NCBI GenBank assembly: GCA_017465225.1
Contig: JAFTWQ010000034.1
Coordinates: 16,465 to 80,464, forward strand
DNA from: Bacteroidales bacterium
GTDB taxonomy: Bacteria; Bacteroidota; Bacteroidia; Bacteroidales; UBA932
Direction of reading: 5' to 3'
DNA: 64,000 nucleotides
Part shown: positions 16,766 to 24,740 of the stretch, piece by piece
How positions within the stretch are numbered: position 1 is the stretch's first letter
How the letters are laid out: every line of letters starts with the position of its first letter
Notes under the pieces: generated by a model
The model's database searches: none
Told to the model about the DNA's origin: nothing
Seen by the model: the letters and a program-made list of their open reading frames with translations, nothing else
Program-made: the position numbers and the translations under genes

Positions 16766-17536
16766 ATGAAGATAAACTACAAACTTATCATCGGCATCAT
16801 TGCCATTTACATTACTGGAATTACAGGATTAATTATCATAAAAACGAATTACCGAAAAGACAAGATTCCCACAGAAACAAACTCGGATACTGTTGCAATC
16901 AAAAGAGTACATAACCTTATTATACTTGATGAGAGCGGCTCAATGTCCGGACTTGAAAAGGTTTCTATTGGAGGCGTGAACGAGACCATCCGGACAATCA
17001 AGGAAGCATACATTGCTAACTTTGATCAGGAACAACTCTTGACGATAGTGACTTTTTCTAAGCAAAACGATGTTCGCGTAGTACATCACTATAATTCACA
17101 CAATATCATTGATGTAGAGGAAATGCCATTGAACAAGTTTAATCCTAATGGAATGACTCCTCTATGGGATGTAATGGGCAACATGTGCACGCGCATAGAA
17201 AAAGAAATTGACGCTGAAACTCTTGTACTGGTGACTATTATTACTGACGGTATGGAAAACGCCTCGACTGAATATAACCATGAAAGCATTAAGGCATTAG
17301 TGGACAGGCTTGATCAGGCAGGATGGGTGTTTACATATATCGGAGCTAATCAAGATGCGATTTATGTGGCCAATTCTATGGGAATCAGAAATGCTTTGCA
17401 GTACGACTCTGATGAAGAGGGAACAAAAGCAATGTGGGAAAAGGAGAGAAGTTCGCGAAAAGACTTTTACGAACGGACACGACACATACGGTCAAGGCAT
17501 CAGTTGAAGAATAAGTACTTTGAAAACAAGCAATAG
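16766..17536 (+). CDS. Membrane-anchored von Willebrand factor A domain protein
   Basis: 256 residues. An N-terminal transmembrane helix (about 7-25) is followed by a vWA domain with a complete metal-ion-dependent adhesion site: DESGS near residue 55, the threonine in NGMTPLWD near 130, and ITDGME near 155. It should bind a divalent cation and protein partners. The C-terminus is charged (WEKERSSRKDFYERTRHIRS). It stands alone between a divergent gene and the convergent phosphoesterase operon. Partner and role unknown; vWA proteins act in stress islands, secretion and assembly systems. Confidence 0.8.
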   Translation: MKINYKLIIGIIAIYITGITGLIIIKTNYRKDKIPTETNSDTVAIKRVHNLIILDESGSMSGLEKVSIGGVNETIRTIKEAYIANFDQEQLLTIVTFSKQNDVRVVHHYNSHNIIDVEEMPLNKFNPNGMTPLWDVMGNMCTRIEKEIDAETLVLVTIITDGMENASTEYNHESIKALVDRLDQAGWVFTYIGANQDAIYVANSMGIRNALQYDSDEEGTKAMWEKERSSRKDFYERTRHIRSRHQLKNKYFENKQ

Positions 17537-17550
17537 CGAATAGAAGCGTG

Positions 17551-17660
17551 GGTACAAGAATCATGGGATTTATGTACCGACGGTCCGGAATATGGTTCAG
17601 AAACGGACAAAAAAATGACCGTCGGTACAAGATTCCGGGTTTTCTTGTACCGACGGTCAT
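17551..17660. terminator. Two tandem hairpin units between convergent genes
   Basis: Segments 17551-17585 and 17624-17658 are related 35-nt units, both starting GGTACAAGA and ending TGTACCGACGGTC. The second lies in a perfect 18-bp stem (17615-17632 with 17643-17660, ten-base loop) and probably terminates transcription from both sides. The first has only a short stem (GGTAC with GTACC). Confidence 0.65.
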
Positions 17661-17666
17661 AATGTT

Positions 17667-19901
17667 TTACATCGGGAAGACATATCCTCTGGTCTGCTCG
17701 AGGACTCGGTCAGGGTAGTTGGAGATGATGGCGTCGACCTTGAGGTCGAGGATGCGCTTTATATCTTCCGGCTCATCTACGGTCCAAGGGACGATCTTCA
17801 TTCCCCTTTCACGGCACTTCTGCACGAGGGCCTCGTCTGTGATCGAGTGGTGAGGGCTGAGCCACTGCGGGGTGAACTTCAGCTTCGCCATGAATGTCTC
17901 GAAATCAGGAGCTTTCGCATCTACAAGGTATGAAAGGATGAACTCCGGATATTTCTCATGCATGTAGTTCAATGCCCTTACATCGAAGCTCTGTACGACG
18001 AGCCTGTCGTCAAGCTGCTTCGAGTGGAGGAACTTGCAGCAGGTTGTAACGAAAGCATCATATGTAGGCCAATAGATGCCTTCTCCATCCGCTTCCTTCG
18101 ACTTGATCTCGATATTGTATCTTACTGGAGAATATCCCATCTCCTTGGTGTAGTTCTCAACGAAATCGATAAGATCCTCTGCAAGAGGCTTGACGGTCTT
18201 GACACATGCCTTTTCCGGCCATACCTCGCTTGGGCGGCTTCCCACATCATATTTCGCTACCTCGCTGTAAGGCATGGTATAGATGTATTCCTTCGCATCT
18301 TCCTTCTGCACGTAGCTTCCGTCAGGACGGATAGCATAGCGATGGTGGAAATACGGGTCATGAGAAACAACCACCAGTCCGTCCTTGCTGACCTGAAGGT
18401 CAAGTTCGAGAGTGTTTACTCCCATGTCAAGTGCATGTTTCATCGCCTCGATGGTATTCTCCGGCATGAGACCGGCACCACCTCTATGAGCCTGTACATC
18501 AACATATTCAGACATGTTCACATTGTACACCCATGACTGTCCGAAAGGATTTTCCACAGCGATTGTCACATTCTTCGCGTACTGGTTTGGAACAGCTGCG
18601 AAATAATGGTAATTGAGACGTGGCTTCTTGTATGAAGGAATTGTCTTGCCAGCAAACACCTCGTTTATCTCATGGACATAAACAGGAGAAAACTCCGACA
18701 CCGGCTTCAATGATCCCATCGGCTTTCCATCCTCGAACCATTCTACCTTCCATGAAGGATCCCAGTCCCAGACATTCACTACGATACCGTTTGGATGGTA
18801 CGAAGTCTGACCTGGTCTGTAAAGCTCGACCTGATGGTTTTTGTCATGTCCGAGAGCCTTGTAATACCAGCTGAGCTTGCCGTCCTTCTTCGTGAACACC
18901 TTGTATCCGGAAGGAGTTCCATCCGTACAATGGTCTGTATCCCACCATGAGCCGCAGATGGCTGCGACGTTATGCTCGGTGATGTTGTTTGAATAATTCA
19001 GATTATTGTTGATATGGGTATGACCGGAGATGAAAGTCACCTTGCGGCCGCGCACGATATCAAGCATATCGGTAGAATTGACGATTCTAGCGTTGCCCTC
19101 ATCCCATTTCATGAGTGGAGAATGCTGTGCGATATAAAGGTCTGCACCATAAGGTAGGAGTCTTTCAAGGCTCTTGACCCATGCAAGGACATGATCTGCA
19201 TAGCCTTCGACATACTTCTTCTGTGTGTCGTAGATGATATTGTCAACAACTATGACCACATCCTTTCCCATGAAGAACGCATAATTCTCCGGGCCCATTA
19301 TCTGCCTGTATCTTGCAGTAGTATTAATGTCGCCGGAAGCCTCAAGTTCATGGTCATGATTTCCTACAACAGGATAGAAAGGAATGCCCGTACGGACGAT
19401 TTCCTTCTTATACTTCTCAAGAAGGTCAAGAGAATCCCAGCAGATATCTCCAAGCGCCAGACCGGCAGCCGCACCGGTGAGGGTCTTTGCTGTCTGGCAG
19501 AGGTCTTCCATCGGCTTGCCTGCAAACTTTGCAAACTGCTTCTCGTTCCTGGTCTGCGGATCAGCTATCGCCACGATGGAATAATCACCCGAACGGTCGG
19601 TCTTCTGAAGGTCAAACACGAACTTCTTGCATCCGGCTGCCTGCTGATAGAAGGCAGGCACTCCTGATGACCAGTCTGCCACATATCCGGAAGGAGTGAC
19701 GATATATACGAACTCCGCATCATCCTTTATGTCAAATGCGAATTTTCCATTCTTCTTTGTCTTTGTAAAGTTTGTTCCGTCAGTAACGATGACTCCTGAC
19801 AGTTTCTCTTTGCCGGAAATGACTTTTCCGGTCACTTTCCTTGCCTGCGCAAAGCTGCAGAACATAAGCAATGCCGCTGCAAAAGCAATGATCTTCTTCA
19901 T
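17667..19901 (-). CDS. Secreted phosphoesterase-glycerophosphodiester phosphodiesterase fusion
   Basis: 744 residues from the preferred start at 19901 (MKKIIAFAAALLMFCSF, signal peptide, cleavage near QA). Residues about 25-90 form a MetallophosN-like beta domain; the calcineurin-like domain follows with LGDICWD, GNHDHE near 180 and GHTH near 294, and a MetallophosC-like domain (VWDWDPSWKVEW) after it. From about 468 to the end lies a GDPD domain: AHRGGAGLMPENT, ELDLQ and SHDPYF supply its catalytic histidines and acidic metal ligands. The first metal motif reads IADPQ where many relatives have DxH. Likely action is successive phosphodiester and monoester cleavage of glycerophospho compounds outside the cytoplasm, feeding the GlpT-like transporter of the same operon. 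It is last in the operon, 12 nt after the preceding gene. Confidence 0.85.
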   Translation of the reverse strand: MKKIIAFAAALLMFCSFAQARKVTGKVISGKEKLSGVIVTDGTNFTKTKKNGKFAFDIKDDAEFVYIVTPSGYVADWSSGVPAFYQQAAGCKKFVFDLQKTDRSGDYSIVAIADPQTRNEKQFAKFAGKPMEDLCQTAKTLTGAAAGLALGDICWDSLDLLEKYKKEIVRTGIPFYPVVGNHDHELEASGDINTTARYRQIMGPENYAFFMGKDVVIVVDNIIYDTQKKYVEGYADHVLAWVKSLERLLPYGADLYIAQHSPLMKWDEGNARIVNSTDMLDIVRGRKVTFISGHTHINNNLNYSNNITEHNVAAICGSWWDTDHCTDGTPSGYKVFTKKDGKLSWYYKALGHDKNHQVELYRPGQTSYHPNGIVVNVWDWDPSWKVEWFEDGKPMGSLKPVSEFSPVYVHEINEVFAGKTIPSYKKPRLNYHYFAAVPNQYAKNVTIAVENPFGQSWVYNVNMSEYVDVQAHRGGAGLMPENTIEAMKHALDMGVNTLELDLQVSKDGLVVVSHDPYFHHRYAIRPDGSYVQKEDAKEYIYTMPYSEVAKYDVGSRPSEVWPEKACVKTVKPLAEDLIDFVENYTKEMGYSPVRYNIEIKSKEADGEGIYWPTYDAFVTTCCKFLHSKQLDDRLVVQSFDVRALNYMHEKYPEFILSYLVDAKAPDFETFMAKLKFTPQWLSPHHSITDEALVQKCRERGMKIVPWTVDEPEDIKRILDLKVDAIISNYPDRVLEQTRGYVFPM

Positions 19902-19913
19902 ATCAATCAATGT

Positions 19914-21128
19914 TTATTTTCCTGCCTTCTTGATCTCCGACTTGTATTTCACAGGATAAGAGATATCATCTGCATCAAGAACAAACACCTGATACTCCTC
20001 GCCTCCCTCATACACTCTCACAACGATATGTCCCCATGGCTTGAAATGGCTCCAGAGGTCCTCACCAAGCTTCTTGCGGGCCTGGTCTACGGTGATGTAG
20101 AACTCACCCGGCTCTGTCCATACCAACGGATCGACCATTCTGGACATGGTAGATGGAACAGGATGGTTGTCGCTTCTGGCATCGATGATCACGACGTCAG
20201 GAGACAGGGCGTTCATGAAGAAACCGTTGCATGTATCGTAATATCCATGATGATTAGCCTTCATAACGTCTACAGTACCGCAGACCTTCGCAACCGGAGT
20301 CTCCATGTCCCTTTCATCGGACTTGTAGCTTGACCAGTTGCCACCGCTGAGGTCACCGCCGTTGTAATACCTGAAATCACCATATGTGATACGGAGAGCA
20401 CAAGAGTTCACATTCTCATCGAAAAGCTTCGGATCACCTTCGTACTGCTTTTCCGCCTTCTTTCCCTTTCCGGTCCAGACCTCACCGTTAGCCGCGAGAT
20501 TGCGGATCTCGAAGTTTCTTCTGTACTTCTTTGGGTTGTTGAGCATCTTTATCTGGTTCAAGGCACCGACCTCGAACTTCTCCATCTCCATGCCCTGCGA
20601 CATCTGATATTCCACAAACTTATGGTACTCGTCCATGAACTTCTTGTTAGCATTGGCCACATTCTTCTTTGAAGGGAAATTGTACTTAGGATAACCCCTG
20701 TCTATCAGCTTGTTATAGCCGACGAGCTCACCCACGAGAGTGATGCCTGAAAGGCCGTAGCCGTTGCTGCCCGGAAGCATCTGACGGATGCTGCCCATAT
20801 GATCATCATGGAAATGGGTGATCATGGCGTAGTCGACCTTTCCGTTTCCTGGAAGACCGGCCATGAAATGCTTCATGTAGATAGCCTGCCACTCGCCCGC
20901 TCTCTTTGCGGTATCCGGATGCTGCTTGTCCTTTGTCTTGCCGTTGTCTCCGGCATCGATCATAAGGGTCGTACCGTCAGGCATAACGATGAATGTGGCA
21001 TCGCCCCTTCCCGTAGCGATGGTGTGGATATCCATATACCCCTCCTGCCACTTCGGAAGATAATCCTGAGCTGAAATGAGATTGAAGGCTGAAGCAAAGA
21101 CAGCCAAGGTCATAAAGAAACGTTTCAT
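19914..21128 (-). CDS. Secreted metallo-beta-lactamase-fold hydrolase
   Basis: 404 residues from ATG 21128 (MKRFFMTLAVFASAFNLISA, signal peptide); an in-frame Met at 21194 only adds upstream sequence. The metal-binding motif HFHDDHMGS is near residue 108, preceded by a DAGD motif and followed by ANHHGYYDTC and DARSDNHP, the pattern of the ComEC/Rec2-like branch of the superfamily. Substrate is not given by sequence. In this operon a phosphodiesterase role is reasonable, since secreted phosphorylcholine esterases of teichoic acids share the fold; that is inference. It lies 12 nt before the phosphoesterase-GDPD gene and 145 nt after the surface lipoprotein. Confidence 0.8.
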   Translation of the reverse strand: MKRFFMTLAVFASAFNLISAQDYLPKWQEGYMDIHTIATGRGDATFIVMPDGTTLMIDAGDNGKTKDKQHPDTAKRAGEWQAIYMKHFMAGLPGNGKVDYAMITHFHDDHMGSIRQMLPGSNGYGLSGITLVGELVGYNKLIDRGYPKYNFPSKKNVANANKKFMDEYHKFVEYQMSQGMEMEKFEVGALNQIKMLNNPKKYRRNFEIRNLAANGEVWTGKGKKAEKQYEGDPKLFDENVNSCALRITYGDFRYYNGGDLSGGNWSSYKSDERDMETPVAKVCGTVDVMKANHHGYYDTCNGFFMNALSPDVVIIDARSDNHPVPSTMSRMVDPLVWTEPGEFYITVDQARKKLGEDLWSHFKPWGHIVVRVYEGGEEYQVFVLDADDISYPVKYKSEIKKAGK

Positions 21129-21273
21129 AATATGTCTTGTTAGATTAATCTTATATAATCGTATAAAGATAGTGATTATTCCGTTTGATGCCACCGCATA
21201 GAGGGGATATATTTACAAAAAAGTCGGCACACTTGACGGTGCGCCGACTGATTTTCAGTATGTATGAACCTGA

Positions 21274-24200
21274 TTACTCTGCGAAGGTAATTTCACAAGG
21301 TCCCCAGATACGATTGGTTCCGCCTGAAGCGAGAGGTTTGGTCGCACGGTATTCCATATCATCTGCCACCTTAGCCCTTATGTAAAGGGTATTGCTACCA
21401 GGAAGTGCCGGTGCACTATATGTAAGATCGACCTTATAAGCCATATTGGCAATATTAGCACCTAACTTATTCAATGCGTAAGTGTAAGTCACTTCTCTTG
21501 GCTCTGAACCATCCTTGTAAGTTTCAGTAGAGGTCTTGCTATCTACTGCTGTCCAGTTCTGGCCATCCACAGAGACCTCGACAAGGAAATAATTCGCTCC
21601 TGTATTTGAAGACGATTGGGTGTATTTGATGTTGTATTTACCTGCAGGCATATCCACCACAGGTACTTCAAACAACCAATATGCATCCTTGGCCAAACCG
21701 GTTGCAAGAACTCGTACGTGATCTTTGGTAACTCCTTCATCTGAACTTGCCTCATACTTATAAGTAACCTTCAAAGCAGAGCCATCCGGATTATGTGCAG
21801 AAAGTTTGGATTTACCATCCTCTGACAGGATCCATCCCTCAGCAAGATTCCAGTTGGTAGGGTTTTCCACCTTACTTGCATCAAACGTAGGATCGTATGG
21901 GAATGGGAAAACTGTATGAAGAGTTCCGCCAACAGGGGCATCACTCTTGGCCAGTTTCACATTATCAAGGAACCAACGGTAGTTTCCTGATGCATCAACA
22001 ACACCGGTGAAAGCAGTAGGTCTGATGGATATTCTCGTATCATTGTCAACGCCAGAGATAACGATTGTCTCTGTCTGCCATTCCCAATCTCCAGCAGTAT
22101 GCTTGATCGGAGCGGACTTCTGCTGTCCACCGATCGTACCGTTTCCTTCGATAACGACCTCAAGTTCAACCGGATCCGGGCCATTAGCACCAATATTGAT
22201 TCCCCAGTCGAAAGAAAGAGCAACAGTTGACTCACCATAGAAGTTGGTCTTAGGTAAGCGGATACCATTGGTATTCTTACCCTTGCTGAACTTCAGATAG
22301 TTACCCTTCATCACATAGATAGCCTTCGATTCTGGGAAGAGAGCCTCGTAACCGAGTTCTGCCAACTTCTGCTCAAATCCTTCAAGACCGTATGAAGAAC
22401 TTACAGTATATTGAGCGTTATCAAGCATACTGTCACCCTGAGTACGTCCCTGAGCGATATCTGCATCGACAAACGGAGCAACCCAAGCAAAGTCATCCTG
22501 GAAGAATACGCCTACCTCAAAAGCAGCCTGCTCAAGAGTATATACAGACTCAAGGTTCTTTTCGGCATTAAAAACACGGATATGCGCTGTTCTAGCCTCA
22601 GGCACTGTATTAGCCTCATACTTGACAACATATGTAGTTAATTCAACCTGAGCTCTGGTTGCAGGAACAGGCTCTACTGTTGCCCATGCAACATCAGATT
22701 CGACCTTAAAGTCAACATTAGACTGAACTGTAAGGTTCAATGTACCCTCATCAGATGAAACCTTTGTGCCATTTCCACCGACAATACTTACAAACGGTTC
22801 AACCTTCTGGCCTGGAGACATCTGCTTGACAGGGATGGTCTCTACAGTAAGACCTGACTCGATTGTAATCTCTGTGGTACGTGGTTCGCTTTCAGTATGC
22901 TCCTTTGCGCCTACCTTGACAGTAGTTGGAGTTGAAGCAGCGATTGTAAGTGAAGACACCTCCTTATCATCAGCATCAATGAAGAATGCCCAATCAGCTC
23001 CTACTGTGAGGGTTGCCTCCTGGTCAGACTGGAATTCGAATGTAATCGGTTCAGTCTGAGCAGCTTCAAAGATGATGTTATTCTCCATTGAGATTGTAAC
23101 CTCAGCCTCTGTAGGCTCAGCAACAGATACGGAACCGGTGTACTCGATGATCTTGATGTTATCAAGATACCAACGGTTCTGATGTCTTGCCTTGTTCTGC
23201 TTGTCCGGATCGGCATAAGTAGGACGGATAGTGAGAACCGTCTCTGGTGTAGCTTCTGTCAGGACTATAGAAACGTGCTGCCATTCAATCTTGCTCTTTT
23301 CAGCTTCCTGTGACTGCGCTGACTCAAGGTTCTGCGAAACAGCCGTACCGGTCTGCTCGAACTTACCATTGCTTGACTCGACTGTAAGAGTCATAATGTC
23401 CGGATTGTAAGAGCCTGTCACCTGCCAGCACCAATCAAAGTCAATAACGATGTTCACCTGTCCCGGAATTGCGGACAATGCAGGAAGCCTGAGGGCTCCG
23501 TTGTAGCTTGTCTGACCGAACTTGAGATAATCCTTCTGGATATACATGGATCCATCCTTGCCGACGGAACCGTTAGGAGCCTGTTCAGGACCAAGTTTGA
23601 ATTCGCTATCACCGACTGTACCCCAAAGATACTGGTAGCCGATTTCATTGAACTTATTGAAGAAGTCCTGACTTGAAGTCATCTTCCAGACGTTAGGTGC
23701 TGTAGTAGATGGATTGTTGGTTCCGACCGCATCACCTGCAGCATCTGCAGCAGACATCGGTGCGATCCAAGAGAAGTCATCAGAGAAATAGATAGTCTCA
23801 AGAGACTTCACTCCCTTGACTTCAACAGGAACGAAGTAGACCACATTGGTTCCCTGACCTACGGTATATCCCTTAGCCTCCACTAACCATCCGTCGTACT
23901 GTGAAATAGCGAGTGATTCATGCGGATTCATAACCTCTATTACCACAGAATCAGGCTGAGATGGCCTTTCAGCACCTTCCTCGTAGTAAAGCTCGATCTT
24001 CTTGGAAGCATATTTACCTGTTATTGAGACAAGTTCGATCTGCGAAGCCTTGTATGCCTGAAGTTCTGCTGTAATATCTTTAGCAGAAGAATAATCTACA
24101 GCAGAATTGGAAGCCTTGACGAACTTATCACCCTTAGCCAAAGATGGGAGATCGTTGAGTGAGGAAACATATGCATATACATTACCCTTGTCACCAAGTT

Positions 24201-24729
24201 CAACCTCCAGATCAGCAGCAACATAAGACAAAGCAGTCTGATCCTGCGCAATGAAACCATTAGAAGCGAGAGCCACAACCTGCACGTCCTTGACTCCGAC
24301 GAAAGTATCAGTCTCAAGGGCAAGAGCCTCAGCCATGGTAAGTTCTACTAGGTCACGGTATTTATCACCCGCCTGAAGGATATCTACAAAAGCATTTGCA
24401 TATATATCCTGACCGACGAATTTAAGCACATCCTGACGAGGTCTGTCTGGAAGATTCTCTCTTACGTTTGGTTCTACGACCACCGTAACTACAGTCTCAC
24501 CAGCATCTCCGGTAGCGGGGTCAACAGTAACCCAGCTTGGAGTCTCAACGGTCCAAGGAGCATCAGCGTAAACTGTAAGTGCTAGAGCCAAAGTGTCCTC
24601 GATACCGAATTCCAACGAAGATTTATCTGTCATTATAGCCGTAGCTACCAGCTTTTCCTCTTCATTCAGACATGAAGAAAGCATAGCAAGCGAGGCTAAT
24701 ATAAGTATGAATTGTCTAATTATTTTCAT
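21274..24729 (-). CDS. Multidomain BACON surface lipoprotein
   Basis: 1151 residues with lipoprotein signal peptide (LSSCLNEEE). Order: BACON-like domain about 30-115 (PSWVTVDPATG), a region about 120-290 recalling DUF5689, a beta-sandwich module about 320-545 (FSDDFSWIAPM ... RWYLDNIKI), two further BACON-like domains about 550-745 (DVAWATVEPVP), a second copy of the beta-sandwich module about 748-945 (FQDDFAWVAPF ... RWFLDNVKL), and a C-terminal beta domain. The pair of related modules indicates internal duplication and a ligand-binding, not enzymatic, role. It holds the SusE/F position behind SusCD and probably displays binding sites for the locus substrate on the cell surface. Confidence 0.75.
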   Translation of the reverse strand: MKIIRQFILILASLAMLSSCLNEEEKLVATAIMTDKSSLEFGIEDTLALALTVYADAPWTVETPSWVTVDPATGDAGETVVTVVVEPNVRENLPDRPRQDVLKFVGQDIYANAFVDILQAGDKYRDLVELTMAEALALETDTFVGVKDVQVVALASNGFIAQDQTALSYVAADLEVELGDKGNVYAYVSSLNDLPSLAKGDKFVKASNSAVDYSSAKDITAELQAYKASQIELVSITGKYASKKIELYYEEGAERPSQPDSVVIEVMNPHESLAISQYDGWLVEAKGYTVGQGTNVVYFVPVEVKGVKSLETIYFSDDFSWIAPMSAADAAGDAVGTNNPSTTAPNVWKMTSSQDFFNKFNEIGYQYLWGTVGDSEFKLGPEQAPNGSVGKDGSMYIQKDYLKFGQTSYNGALRLPALSAIPGQVNIVIDFDWCWQVTGSYNPDIMTLTVESSNGKFEQTGTAVSQNLESAQSQEAEKSKIEWQHVSIVLTEATPETVLTIRPTYADPDKQNKARHQNRWYLDNIKIIEYTGSVSVAEPTEAEVTISMENNIIFEAAQTEPITFEFQSDQEATLTVGADWAFFIDADDKEVSSLTIAASTPTTVKVGAKEHTESEPRTTEITIESGLTVETIPVKQMSPGQKVEPFVSIVGGNGTKVSSDEGTLNLTVQSNVDFKVESDVAWATVEPVPATRAQVELTTYVVKYEANTVPEARTAHIRVFNAEKNLESVYTLEQAAFEVGVFFQDDFAWVAPFVDADIAQGRTQGDSMLDNAQYTVSSSYGLEGFEQKLAELGYEALFPESKAIYVMKGNYLKFSKGKNTNGIRLPKTNFYGESTVALSFDWGINIGANGPDPVELEVVIEGNGTIGGQQKSAPIKHTAGDWEWQTETIVISGVDNDTRISIRPTAFTGVVDASGNYRWFLDNVKLAKSDAPVGGTLHTVFPFPYDPTFDASKVENPTNWNLAEGWILSEDGKSKLSAHNPDGSALKVTYKYEASSDEGVTKDHVRVLATGLAKDAYWLFEVPVVDMPAGKYNIKYTQSSSNTGANYFLVEVSVDGQNWTAVDSKTSTETYKDGSEPREVTYTYALNKLGANIANMAYKVDLTYSAPALPGSNTLYIRAKVADDMEYRATKPLASGGTNRIWGPCEITFAE

Positions 24730-24740
24730 AGCAACAAAGA

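Noticed and set aside
5429-17536. Type VI secretion or restriction-modification locus
   Set aside because: No structural secretion genes, methyltransferase or restriction subunits are present; only orphan-type genes are visible.
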